From: Brachycybe producta
Lineage: Eukaryota; Arthropoda; Diplopoda; Playtdesmida; Andrognathidae
NCBI GenBank assembly: GCA_036925085.1
Contig: JAUPFP010000032.1
Coordinates: 267,501 to 331,500, forward strand
DNA: 64,000 nt
Direction: 5' to 3'
Part shown: piece by piece, positions 34,101-45,516 of the stretch
How the letters are laid out: each line of letters starts with the position of its first letter
How positions within the stretch are numbered: the stretch's first letter is position 1
Made by a program: the position numbers and the translations under genes
Notes under the pieces: generated by a model
Database searches by the model: none
Told to the model about the DNA's origin: nothing
Seen by the model: only the letters and a program-made list of their open reading frames with translations

Positions 34101-37100
34101 CGTTCAAAGAGATGGATCATTCGAGAATCATCGAACGGCTTCTAAAACTGGCGGTTCCTAATCATTTCATTTGGCTCATCTTCTTCTATTGGTACTTTCA
34201 TTCCTGTTTGAACATCGTTGCCGAGTTGTTGCGGTTTGCGGATAGAGAATTTTACCGTGATTGGTGGTGAGAAGCATTTGATATTTATGAATTTGAAATT
34301 TGAATAATTACGCTGCGAGCAACTCGGAGACCCTGTTAAAATCAATAGCGTGCTGGAGAAAGCAGCTGCTGGTAACAGTTCACACTATACTGCTAGAGGG
34401 GCTACAACCAGCCAGCAGCTGGTAAACCAGCCTAGTGTGAATGCGCCGTAAAGGTTTGGTTTTTTAAAGCCAGTTGTTCACCAAAAGAGCGAACAAGAGC
34501 GAGCATTCTCACTTCGAAAGCGTCTTGTGAGTACAGGTTAGCGAGCTAGCTTTTGCTCGCTCGTGTTCAAAAAAAAGATCGGCTGGGTGGCGGTTTACAT
34601 CAAGGAGAAGGCTTGTTAGCACTTGTTTATAGTGTCGATGGCGATTATTAAAATTCGGATTTCCATGCAATATAAAGCAAAATGTTTCTCAATCTGTGGC
34701 CCCAAGAGCCAATTGTGAAGTAGCTCAACCAACGATTATGATTTTTTTTTCTCAATCAAAAACACCTGGTTAGAGGCTAGAACTTTGTAGTCGACAACTG
34801 ATTGTAACCAGACATCTAGCCTCTAACCTAACCTTGATTAGAAAAAACATAATTGCAGTTTGTTCTAATGATAACAACTTTACAATTGGCACTCGGGTCA
34901 CAGATTCAGAAACAGTTTGCTTGTTTTTGCATGAAAATCTGAACCCTGGTGATTATTGTATTGTTGAAATGCTTGTGGCGTTGAGCAGTTTGTGTTCGCT
35001 GTAAATGATCGATCAACGGCGAACAGGAACATAATGTTATTCGCTCCAGTGTGGACTCAACGTGAGCATTTCAAGGTAACACGGGCAAACACCGGGTAGC
35101 ACGAGCAAACGAGCAAAAGCTCAAACCTGTGCCTTCAAAAAGCTAAAGCCTGCTATTCACCAAAAAAGTGAGTAAAACCTAGTACACACTAGGTTGTTTG
35201 TTGCAATACAATGTTACGGCTCTGAATCGCGTCAGTTGCAATTCAGACCCGCAACAATTGTATCGGAGCAACTCCGAACATTGTATCGCAACAAAGAATC
35301 TTTTGGTGAATAACAGGCTTTATATGATGTGTTCGCACCGAAAACATTCCAATTAAACCATTTTTGGTTGTTTTTTTTTATTATTGCTACTAGGAATTCC
35401 GAAAGTGTGCAGTACTTTTGGCAGAACTGGAACATTCCCGTACATCGTTGGTGCCTCAGGTAAATTATTATTTCTGGTGCTCTTTTATCGGGTTATTTCT
35501 TGGCACGTAATTTGGTCGTGGTGGTTGTGTTTTTTAGGCATCTTTTTCTTCCTTTGGTGAAAACGGGTGTTAACAAAAAGAATGCCTCCATTGTTGTCTT
35601 CCTTTTCTCGGCTTTCTTTCACGAGGCAAGGATGAAATTATTTAGTAATTATATTAGATCACGCTTAAACTATGTTACGCGCATGAAACAAAATAATAAC
35701 ATATCCGATTTTGCACGTGGTTTTGGGGGTTTGCAAGATTACAATAAATATTATTATTAGGGTTCGGATTTTCATGCAAAATGAAGCAAAAATGTTTCTC
35801 AGTCTGTGGCCCACTCTTAAACTAATAATCAACATCATTAGAGCAACTGCAATTATGCTTTTTCTAATAAAAAAACTGGTTAGAGGCTAGCTGTCTGGTT
35901 ACTTACTACCAAGAGAATTTAGCCTCTAACCAGGTGTTTCTGATTGAAAAAAAAAACATAATTGTTGGTTGATCTAAGCTGGGATTGTTACTTCACAATT
36001 GGCTCTTGGGCCACAGATTGAGAAACGTTCGCATGATATTGCATGAAAATCCGAACCCTAATTATAATTATAGGTCGTTCAATGTTTTTTCATATGAAAT
36101 TGCAAAAAAAAAAAAATATTAGAACTCGGTTGGCCAACTAATGCGCAAAGGGCCACTGGTAGCCCACCGTTTTAACTGATGTGCCCCGTTTGATCTTTCG
36201 TGGGCCGTATTTATCGCCCCAAGAAATAAGTTTGGCTACCCGGGTTTTAGAAGTTGGAGCAAAATATCAAAACCTAAATATGAAAACTTAAGGGTTTAAA
36301 GTTGGGTACAAACGATCAATTCTGATTTGTCAATCCTGGCTTGTCAATGCAAAAAATGATCGGATGATTGGTGGTGAATTTTGTTAATTCAGTATAAAGC
36401 CGAAGCCAGCGCCTCGGTAGCGTAGTGGAGATAGCCTCCGCTTGTGGTGCTGGGGATCCCTGGTTCAAATCTTGGTGGAGACAAGGTTGTTGTCTTTCGT
36501 AGTTTCTCCGTCGTTGCGGTGTTGACGTCAGGGAGGGCAGCTGGTCATAAAACACATTTCGCCAAATTCGTTCAAAGCGTAAAGATTTGTTTAAGTCGTA
36601 TGGGTTTGTTCAAGTTGTAAGGCGTTTGTCCGAGTCGTAAGGCGTTTGTCCGAGTCGTAAGGCGTTTGTCCGAGTCGTAAGGCGTTTGTCCGAGTCGTGT
36701 TGCGTTTGGCCGAGTCGCGAGGCGTTTGGCCGAGTCGCGAGGCGTTTGGCCGAGTCGCGAGGCGTTTGGCCGAGTCGCGAGGGGCTTGTCCGAGTCGCGA
36801 GAGACTTTGCCCGAGTCGCGAGAGACTTTGCCCGAGTCGCGAGAGACTTTGCCCGAGTCACGAGGCTTTGCCGGAATCGCAAGGCTTTGCCCAAATCGTC
36901 AGGATTTCTTGTGAAGCGAACATGAGGAATTAGTTAAAAAGATTAAAAGAAATCTTCTATCCAAGTACAATTTCAAAAGAAAACCACAAAAAAAAATTTC
37001 GAAGGACAATTCAGGATTAACAAGCTGGAATTGATCGTCCATACCGAGCTTTAGGGCTGAAATGTTGAATTTATGGAGTAGAATTTGATCGTCACTTAAT

Positions 37101-37408
37101 TGTGGTTTCTTTTCCTTTTTTTTCTTTCAGTATTTAGTGAGTATTCCGTTAAACATGTTTCGTTACTGGGCATTCATCGGAATGTTGAGCCAAGTAAGTG
37201 GTTTTTTTAATTATTATTTTTTTAATCACTTCTGGTAATAATAACGTTGCGATAAAAAAAGGTTCCATTTGCCTGGGTTGTATCTACATTTCTAAGTGGC
37301 AAATACAGTAATATGGCTGTTTGGTTGTCGCTTATCATCGGACAACCGCTTGCGATTCTAATGTATTACCACGACTATTACATACTTAACTACGAGTTAG
37401 TCTCGTAA
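28193..37408 (+). CDS. DGAT1: Diacylglycerol O-acyltransferase 1, complete
   Basis: Exons: 28193-28311, 29449-29536, 30646-30686, 31629-31714, 32416-32468, 32541-32784, 32855-32923, 33692-33795, 34028-34266, 35394-35459, 35538-35625, 37131-37193, 37262-37408. They give 1407 nt and 468 aa (human 488). The enzyme joins fatty acyl-CoA to diacylglycerol to make triacylglycerol in the ER membrane (MBOAT family). Visible signatures are the N-terminal [16 protein letters not shown] segment, [26 protein letters not shown], the acyl-CoA binding FYRDWWN motif (residues 343-349), FFHE with the catalytic His398, and the C-terminal HDYYILNYE. Many hydrophobic helices are present. The start is the only upstream ATG before a basic, Ser-rich cytosolic N-terminus. 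Intron 11 has a GC donor (GAG then GCAAGG); all other introns are GT-AG. Introns carry foldback elements, a SINE and a minisatellite. Confidence 0.96.
28670..29045. repeat. Dispersed CACGTGC/AAGCTTA repeat in DGAT1 intron 1
   Basis: Inverted counterpart of 25980-26341, sharing GTTCAATGAAGATA, AAAGCGCAAAATGCAATAGA and TTCTCTCGTTAAAAACGA-like blocks. Confidence 0.65.
28985..29445. repeat. GTGTTTTGTCTCG-type palindromic repeat in DGAT1 intron 1
   Basis: Contains ACAAAACACAAACCTTTT, GACAAAACAAAAGCAAAACA and CGAGACAAAAACACAACAAA motifs that recur, partly inverted, at 32965-33620 in DGAT1 intron 7. The 141-codon plus-strand ORF across it (29052-29477) is repeat-derived, not a gene. Confidence 0.6.
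29811..30465. mobile_element. Fragment plus full foldback MITE (GATGGCGCCACTTCAGTGG)
   Basis: A truncated left end (29811-29930) is followed by a near-complete copy (29937-30465). The same junction, AAGAAACTGTTAGAAACTAG then TTAAGCTGGTTGAATA, recurs at 45830-45885, so the pair spread or was duplicated together. It lies in DGAT1 intron 2. Confidence 0.75.
30860..31222. repeat. Dispersed ~370-bp repeat, copy of 20700-21075
   Basis: Second copy, in DGAT1 intron 3. It is followed immediately by the terminal-inverted-repeat element at 31220-31460. Confidence 0.65.
31220..31460. mobile_element. MITE with AAGGTGAAATT ends
   Basis: Terminal inverted repeats TTAAAGGTGAAATT and AATTTCACCTTAA enclose ~210 bp of GC-richer sequence with internal dyads (AGTCGCACGG, GTCGCACC). 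A TTAA-like target duplication is possible. Confidence 0.7.
31930..32340. mobile_element. Foldback MITE, GATGGCGCCACTTCAGTGG family
   Basis: Left arm and most of the interior are present, including TAGAATAGTTGGCGATAATG and its inverted counterpart. The right end is missing. It lies in DGAT1 intron 4. Confidence 0.75.
32965..33620. repeat. GTGTTTTGTCTCG-type palindromic repeat in DGAT1 intron 7
   Basis: Several alternating inverted blocks are present: TTTGTGTTTTGTTTTGTCTG twice (33060, 33520), GAGACAAATTCGCATC-like and GAGACAAATTGGCGAC. It looks like two adjacent copies. No ORF. Confidence 0.6.
34650..34949. mobile_element. Foldback element, GCTCGGATTTTTATG family
   Basis: In DGAT1 intron 9. 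Ends AATTCGGATTTCCATGC and GCATGAAAATCTGAACC are inverted; the centre has GGTTAGAGGCTAG and CTAGCCTCTAACC arms. Confidence 0.75.
35144..35322. mobile_element. Short MITE in DGAT1 intron 9
   Basis: Terminal inverted repeats TAAAGCCTGCTATTCACCAA and the complement of TTGGTGAATAACAGGCTTTA, with inner arms GTTGCAATACAATGTT and AACATTGTATCGCAAC. About 180 bp. It ends about 70 bp before exon 10. Confidence 0.8.
35757..36062. mobile_element. Foldback element, GCTCGGATTTTTATG family, intact ends
   Basis: Best preserved copy: TTAGGGTTCGGATTTTCATG and CATGAAAATCCGAACCCTAA are perfect inverted ends. It is flanked by TTATTA-like DNA, suggesting a 3-bp TTA or TAA target. It lies in DGAT1 intron 11, just after the GC donor. 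Confidence 0.8.
36411..36600 (+). mobile_element. tRNA-derived SINE in DGAT1 intron 11
   Basis: A box TAGCGTAGTGG (36418-36428) and B box GGTTCAAATCT (about 36462-36472) lie about 33 bp apart, with tail GGGAGGGCAGCTGGTCATAA and CGCCAAATTCG. It is the better preserved copy compared with 17851-18078. Confidence 0.8.
36591..36905. repeat. ~20-bp minisatellite next to the SINE tail
   Basis: About 15 units pass gradually from GGCGTTTGTCCGAGTCGTAA through GGCGTTTGGCCGAGTCGCGA to AGACTTTGCCCGAGTCGCGA. The first degenerate units overlap the end of the SINE, so the array may have grown from its tail. The ORFs in several frames here are repeat artefacts. Confidence 0.9.
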
Positions 37409-37559
37409 AGTCGTGTCACATATACTTGAAAGGAGAGAACAAATCTATGCCAAAGAAAGAAGGGTATTGTGTCAGCCGTCCAGTCACGTTGTCCGTTCTC
37501 ATTTTTGTTAATAATTGTTGTAAATTTAACAGAGTTGATAATCTCAGTTAAATGTTTGT

Positions 37560-37565
37560 AATAAA
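37560..37565 (+). terminator. Polyadenylation signal of DGAT1
   Basis: AATAAA about 150 bp after the DGAT1 stop codon, followed by T-rich DNA. Confidence 0.6.
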
Positions 37566-38027
37566 AGTCGTATCTATATTATACTTCATTTGAGTTTATT
37601 GTGATTCGCAGTTAGGAAATAGTATATGTCCGAAAGCAGCCGACGAATACTAGGTTGTGGGTCGCCAGGCTCCGAAAGCGAAGCACAGCATACATGAAGC
37701 AGGCGCAGCGTACATGAAGCAGGTGCAGCGTACACGAAGCAGATTCTTTAACATTGGGTCTATGAGCTCAATAGAAAAACGATGCTAGCGCTCTTTGTGG
37801 AGATTTTTCGAAGTCATTTTGTGATGCAGCCTCTTAATCGAAAATATTTCACTGTGTGAACAAGCCACCAGATACAATATTGCCATAGAAGCAACAATGG
37901 TGACAACCATGTTTGCGTAGACATTAAGGTTTTTTTATTTACTTTTAATATTACATTGTTTGACAAACACAATTAAACGGTTAAACCCCAGCCAGGTACA
38001 ACGCCTGGAACCCTCGGTTGTGCGACT

Positions 38028-38322
38028 TAAGGTGCATTCACGCTGTTCCGATCAGCTATAGTCGGCATTGCCACTCGCGAAAGCCGATCTGCTTTTGTTG
38101 AAAAAAAACAACAACACGACAACTGACTTGAAACTACTTGATACCACGACCGAACACGAAGCTCGCGCGGCAGGGTTACGGCTCCGCTACAGCAGTTCTG
38201 CTCGACATCCTTTGACGAGACCGGCGTCGTTCGGTTTCGATTCGGCACTTTCACAATGCCGACTGTCGTGTCCCCACCTTGTGACCGCAATGCCGATCTA
38301 GCCCGTGTGTGGCTGCACCTTA
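38028..38322. mobile_element. MITE with TAAGGTGCATTCAC ends (unit 1)
   Basis: Inverted ends TAAGGTGCATTCACGC and GGCTGCACCTTA enclose CCGATC/GATCGG-rich arms. The paralogous copy at 41997-42303 has better ends (GTGTGTGAATGCACCTTA) and was duplicated with the segment. Confidence 0.75.
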
Positions 38323-38937
38323 TCACAGAGAATCGGCTATACGTGACAGAATGTGTTTCGAAAACTTGTTAATAACATTTGTGGGGAGACAAATTGTAAC
38401 GAAAATTGTATGCGTTTTTTAAAATGCGTTAAGTTGTGAGACTTAAAATATTAATAATAGTAAAATATTTCGATAATAACAATGGTTTGCTCCATTTAGC
38501 AATTAATTCAAATTAGGTTTCTGAGGAATTTAGCAAAATATGAAATATACAAAATATGTCAAATAATTGCACAGATAATTTTTTAAAAGTTGTACAAAGT
38601 TCGGTCCAGTTGGTTAAAATGGTTAAGATCAATATTAGCAATGGGCGCATTCGGAAACGAAAGAAAAAAGCTATTGTCTCTTCAGAAAATGGGAAAAGTA
38701 ACTTTCCAAAAAGCAATACGTAGGCGGGGGAGTCTTTCGGAACTATGCTAGCTCCAAATAGCTTTCTCAAGAAAGTAAGCATCTGATTCAATCAAGCACA
38801 TCCGGAAATGATTTTCTTTTGAGGAAGATGGGGAGCAGTCACTCCGCACGATTCTTTACGTCACAAAGAAATATTCTTCAGTTTCCGATTGCGCCCAGTG
38901 TCTTAAGATAATATATACCAACTGGAGTGAGGTCCCC

Positions 38938-40114
38938 TTATATTCTCTTGTGTACGCCCAGGTTGGCGTTACAATTTGGGCACGTGTGTTCGATGTTACG
39001 AAACGTTTTCACGCAGAATGGTATCAAACAGCAGCCGCAACAAAGGCTAGAACATAGGCAATTTTATTAATAAAAAAACCCCGGGCACATCTTTGAAACT
39101 GTTATCACATGGCTTCCACATTCTGAAGCTGGCCCCCAGGCCAGGATCTTTGACGGGGCCCCATACCCACCGCTAAGGTTAAGGACAGCATGATGCTATA
39201 TGCTATATATGCAGTGAGTCATGAAACCATTTGCCATAAAGGGACGGTTTTGCCCTAAAATGACGTTTACCCCAAAAGGACGTTTACCCCAAAGGGACGT
39301 TTACCCAAAGGGACGTTTGCCACGAATGGACGTTTGCCCCAAAGGGACGTTTTCTCTTTTGGGCATAGTTTTCGGGCAAGTGGTTTTAGGGCAAATGGTT
39401 TTAGGGTAAATGTCCCTTTAGGGTTAGTGGTTTTAGGGCAAATGTCTCTTTAGGGTTAGTGGTTTTAGGGCAAATGGTTTTAGTGTAAACATTCTTTAAG
39501 GGCAAGTGGATTTAGATGTGTCTTTAGGGCAAATGTCTATATTCCGTCCCACACTAGACCGGCTCAAATTGGAAAAAAAAATTCTGGATGGAATAAAAAA
39601 AATCAAGACCCTCACTAGATCCTGACGCAATCGTTTTGGCTCGGATAGCCGAATGGGATTGCTAGGGAGCGGATTCGATCAGCATTTTTCCAATTTGGCC
39701 CGGACTACTGCGGGTTGGCCAAACAGAGCCTTGATGAGCCCAGTAATTTTTGATTGTTTCCTCTTCTTCCACTTCTGAAAAAGAGCAACATAAACATTTT
39801 GTCGTAGAACCTGCGTGAGAGGAATGGCGAAGGGCAACCGCTCACATCCTTGACCGGCATGCGTCTGGCTCAAGAGCCGATTCGAGCTGGTCTAGTGTGG
39901 GACAACTCTTAAGTCATCTATAGAGAAGCAACAAAAAAAATGTGAATAATTGTTAGTTAGTTACTCACCCCAGAGCTAGAAACCCTGCGAAAGCGATCCA
40001 TGTGAGCAATCCAGGAACTGGTCTTGTAACTGTTGTTACGTGGGCATTGCAGTGTGGACATTCCACTGGTGTGGGATATTCTCCAAAGTGCGTTGTAATT
40101 ACTATGACAACCAT
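38938..40114 (-). CDS. Short LITAF-domain protein (copy a)
   Basis: Exons 39969-40114 and 38938-39046 give 255 nt and 84 aa. The protein is almost only a LITAF domain: a first CPHC knuckle, a membrane-inserting segment (GLLTWIAFAGF through [10 protein letters not shown]) and a closing HTCPNC knuckle with an NLGVHKRI end. In LITAF/SIMPLE proteins the two CxxC knuckles bind zinc and anchor the protein to the cytosolic face of late endosome or lysosome membranes. The usual Pro-rich N-terminus with PY motifs is missing: the ATG follows an in-frame stop in an exon that has its own good acceptor (TTTTTCTCTTAG), so a noncoding leader exon is expected upstream. The intron contains a minisatellite. 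It is a near-duplicate of copy b. Confidence 0.85.
39231..39545. repeat. 17-bp minisatellite with inverted arm in LITAF-a intron
   Basis: About seven units like CCCAAAGGGACGTTTAC (39231-39358) are followed by units in the opposite orientation such as TTTAGGGCAAATG (39362-39545). It is a short counterpart of the array at 43101-43945. Confidence 0.85.
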
Positions 40115-40777
40115 TTCTTGTTAGAATACAGCTTCTGGTTTAAAGTAAATCTAAGAGAAAAATAAAGGAATAGCTTGTTGCGATTCGAATTCGGAATGTT
40201 TCGAAGGCCAAACCTTTTCGTCTGTTTTGAACCCTCGAATGGTTATGAACTGTTTACGATTTAAATATATCGGATTAGTTACAGTTTAATAGTTTATTGA
40301 CTATTAATTTTCACATTGTTATGGTTTTGGAAACTGTTGCCATAGGTATTAAGCATACAAGTTTCAGTAAACGTGTTTGGAAGAATATATTCTGAAATTG
40401 GAAGAATAATGGCTTAATGATGTTCCAGTGCAAATAACAATGGCATTGTTTGCTCGTGTTTTTTTTATTATTAAAAAAAGATCAATGATGTTTAATAAAT
40501 ATGGTGCAAGTTTACATGTGAATGTTTAATACAGAGGGATGTTTAGGAAATAAATTTTGCAATTGAAACTGAAAATGGTGCCATTTGTAGAAATAAAAAC
40601 GTTTAACAAACAAACAGGTGCCAGAATTTCGATATGAAATGCATGCCGAAAGACGTGGTGCCCTTAGTCTTAAGTATTTTTTAGGAGAATGATGGAAGGC
40701 TTTTGTCCTAAACCAAACCTTTCAAGTAAACTTTATGGGAGCACATTATACTTGGGTAGTGGGTGACCACTCTTTAA

Positions 40778-40935
40778 GAGGCTACATCGCAAAATTACTT
40801 TGAGAAATCTCCACAAAGAGCGCTGAGCCCATAGACCCGAAACGTTAATTTTGAACATGATCGGGTTTATGGGCTCAATAGAAAAACGATGCTAGCGCTT
40901 TTTGCGGAGATTTTTTAAAGTAATTTTAAAGGAAA
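40778..40935. mobile_element. Short foldback element, GGCTACATCGCAAAATTAC family
   Basis: Arms AAAATTACTTTGAGAAATCT and GGAGATTTTTTAAAGTAATTTT pair, with inner GCGCTGAGCCCATAGACCC and GGTTTATGGGCTC. It is a compact member of the family at 6343-7030. Confidence 0.7.
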
Positions 40936-41019
40936 ATGTTTCACTGTGAACCTCGGAAAAGGAAGGGCAGCAGAGATGTGTCTGGAAGCCTCATGTAGGG
41001 ATAGCGATTTAATCTGTAG

Positions 41020-41640
41020 TCATTCAGGAACCTTATCCGGGTATGTTTGAAAGAGCCTCATTTGCAGGAGGGGAAATTATGTCTCACAAAGAGTCTCCGA
41101 AAGCAATAGTTATAGTCAGAAGCAGTAAATGCAGTGAGGTGGTAAGGACCCCAATATCTAACACCCAACAGGGTGTAAACTATGGGTAAAGGCCCATATA
41201 GCCTGGATTTTAGGCAATGAACGGGCCAGAGACAGCCTTGCAAAAGAGAGCACCAAGAATTCAACGATAGTGTCGCAAACATTCCCCGTTATTGTGGTTA
41301 AAGCATGAAGCGAAAGTTAGATTAATAAAAGACTGGCAAAATGATTGGGAATCAAACCAGCAAAGTTAGGGGGAAACATTGTTATGGATTCCTAAAAGTC
41401 TCAGTAAAAGGGTATATCTTTACTGGAAGAAGTGTTCAAATTTTAACTGGCATGCACGGGGCATTTAAAAGATATTTGAGTAGGTTTCATTTACTTAAAA
41501 ATGTGGAGAGTAATGAATGTGAATGTAAGTTGGGGAGGTTACTATGGATCATATCTTGTTGGAATGCACACTGGCAAAGCGGTCCGAGGCAAGGAATTTG
41601 CTTAAAACGAAAATTGGTTGAACTGGGACAGCAATGACCC
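41020..41640 (+). pseudogene. Decayed non-LTR retrotransposon, RNase H and C-terminal end
   Basis: Frameshifted fragments match the end of a LINE polyprotein. KAHIAWILGNERARDSLAKE (about 41188-41247) resembles the RNase H motif H-x-x-x-GNExAD-x-LAK. ILTGMHGAFKRYLSRFHL (from about 41434) matches the LTGHGxFxxYLxRF segment, with ESNECECKLG and, in another frame, TMDHILLEC for the Cys/His-type end. Stops and frameshifts break it. It sits between the two LITAF duplication units. No reverse transcriptase portion is visible. Confidence 0.75.
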
Positions 41641-41996
41641 TGTAGCCGTGAGACTCTTGTCTTACTAAACTGATATTTAAATATTTAAAAACATAGGGCT
41701 GCTAGAGGATGATGTATTGTTTTTAACCATCCTATGTCATGAATAGAACGACAGGTACAAAATTGAGGTTGTCATGCCCTAACACCTTCAGGTGGGAGGG
41801 TCGATAACCACATTCCTGCATGAACAAACCACCAGATACAATATTGCTATAGAAACAGTCAACGGTGACAACATTGTTTGCGTAGACATTAAGGTGTTTT
41901 TTTTTATTTACTTTTAATATTACATTGTATGACAAACACAATTAAACGGTTAAACCCCAGCCAGGTACAAAGCCTGGAACCCTCTGTTTTGCAACT

Positions 41997-42303
41997 TAAG
42001 GTGCATCCACACTGTTCCGATCAGCTTAAGTCGGCATTGCCGCTCGCGAAAGCCGATCTGCTTTTGTTGGTAAAAAAAAAACACGTTACCGACTTGAAAC
42101 TACTTGCGACCACGACCGAACACGAAGCTCGCGCGGCTGGGTTACGGCTCCACTGCAGCAGTTCCGCTCGGCATCCTTTGAGGAGACCGGCATCGTTTGT
42201 TTTCGATTCGGCACTTCGGCAATGCCGACTGTCGTGGCCCCACCTGTGACCGCAATGCCGATTTAAAGCCTGATCGGCGTAGTGCGTGTGTGAATGCACC
42301 TTA
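41997..42303. mobile_element. MITE with TAAGGTGCATCCACAC ends (unit 2)
   Basis: Paralogue of 38028-38322 in the second duplication unit. Ends TAAGGTGCATCCACAC and GTGTGTGAATGCACCTTA are inverted copies, with GATCAG and CTGATCGG arms inside. Confidence 0.8.
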
Positions 42304-42852
42304 TCACAGAGAATCGGCTGCGTGACAAAATGTGTTTCGAAAACTTGTGCGAGTTAAAATAATAATTGCAAAACATTTCAATAATAACAATGGTTTGCTC
42401 CATTTAACAATTAATTCAAATTAGGTTTCTGAGGAATTTAGCAAAAATTTTAGTTTTGATACAAAATATGTCAAATAATTGCACAGATAATTTTTTAAAA
42501 GTTCTACAAAGTTCGGTGCAGTTGGTTAAAAATGGTTAAGATCAATATTAGGCAATGGGCGCATTCGGAAACGGAAGAAAAAAGATATTGCCTGTCTCTT
42601 CAGAAAATGGGAAAAGTACCTTTTCGAAAACCAATACGTAGGCGGGGGAGTCTTTTGGAACTATGTTAGTTCCACCTAGCTTTCTCAAGAAAGTAAGCAT
42701 CTGATTCAATCAAGCACATCCGGAAATGATTTTCTTCTAAGGAAGATGGTGCGCAGTCACTCCGCACAATTCTTTACGAACCAAAGAAATTTTCTTTAGT
42801 TTCCGATTGCACCCAGTGTCTTAAGATATATACCAAGTGGAGCGAGGTTCCC

Positions 42853-44553
<1,701 letters not shown>

Positions 44554-45029
44554 TTCTTGTTAGAATACAGCTTCTGGTTTAAAGTAAATCTAAGAGAAAA
44601 ATAAAGGAATAGATTGTTTCGAATCGAATTCGGAATGTTTCGAAGACCAAACCTTTTCGTTCGACTTGTCTGTTCCGAGCACTCGAATGGTTATGAGCTG
44701 TTTACGATTTGAATATATTGGATTAGTTACAGTTTAATAGTTTATTGACTATTAATTTTCACATTGTTATGGTTTTGGAAACTGTTGCCATAGGCATTAA
44801 GCATACAAGTTTTAAGGTTCGGTAAACGTGTTTGGAAGAATGTATTCTCAAATAGGAAGAATAATGGCTGAAGGATGTTCCAGTGCAAATAACAATTGCA
44901 TTGTTTGCTCCTGTTTTTTTTTAAAAAATCAATCATGTTTATTAAACATAGTGCAACTTTACATGTGAATCTTTAATACAGGGGGAGTTGCAGGTGTAGG
45001 ACATAATTTTGCAATTGAAACCATACGAG

Positions 45030-45255
45030 CAAGAACATTTCCACAAAAGTTTGAAGAACTCTCGTTAAAAACGACTTAGAGCAATAACAACAAAATTGCC
45101 ACGTGCAGTAATGTATAGGCTTCACGCTTATTCGTTTTTATAAGCTTAGCACGTGCAGTTTTTTCTATTAATTTTTACGTGACTTCATACTGGGACGAAA
45201 CCCGTTCTAAAATCATTTTTCTTACCAAAAACGATTGCAGCGCCTCCACTCGTAA
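45030..45255. repeat. Dispersed CACGTGC/AAGCTTA repeat, third copy
   Basis: Shares AGAACTCTCGTTAAAAACGA, GTGCAGTAATGTATAGGCTT and GCAGCGCCTCCACTCG with 25980-26341 (inverted) and 28670-29045. Confidence 0.7.
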
Positions 45256-45516
45256 AAATTTTGAAACAGTGAAGGATGTTCTTTATTGAAAGATTGTGTG
45301 AAAGATAGAAAGAAAGAGAAAGAGAACAAACATCCTGTTTTGCATATTTATATCTTATTGTCAGCATTTCATTTTTTCCCACGTTATTAGTTTAATGAAG
45401 GTTAATTATCACAATGAGTACAATGAGAATTCAAAATTGATTGTAATTAAAAATTCTCAAAAAACTTTTGATTGAAACCATGTCATGTGAAAGAAGACAA
45501 TTGTAAAGTGTAGCCA

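Noticed and set aside
36610..36933. Several 60-95-codon ORFs rich in Arg, Ser and Glu
   Set aside because: All come from reading one ~20-bp minisatellite in different frames.
38068..38326. ORFs on both strands at 38027-38326 and 41929-42299
   Set aside because: They fall in duplicated MITE copies with terminal inverted repeats; the two strands give similar peptides because of the palindrome.
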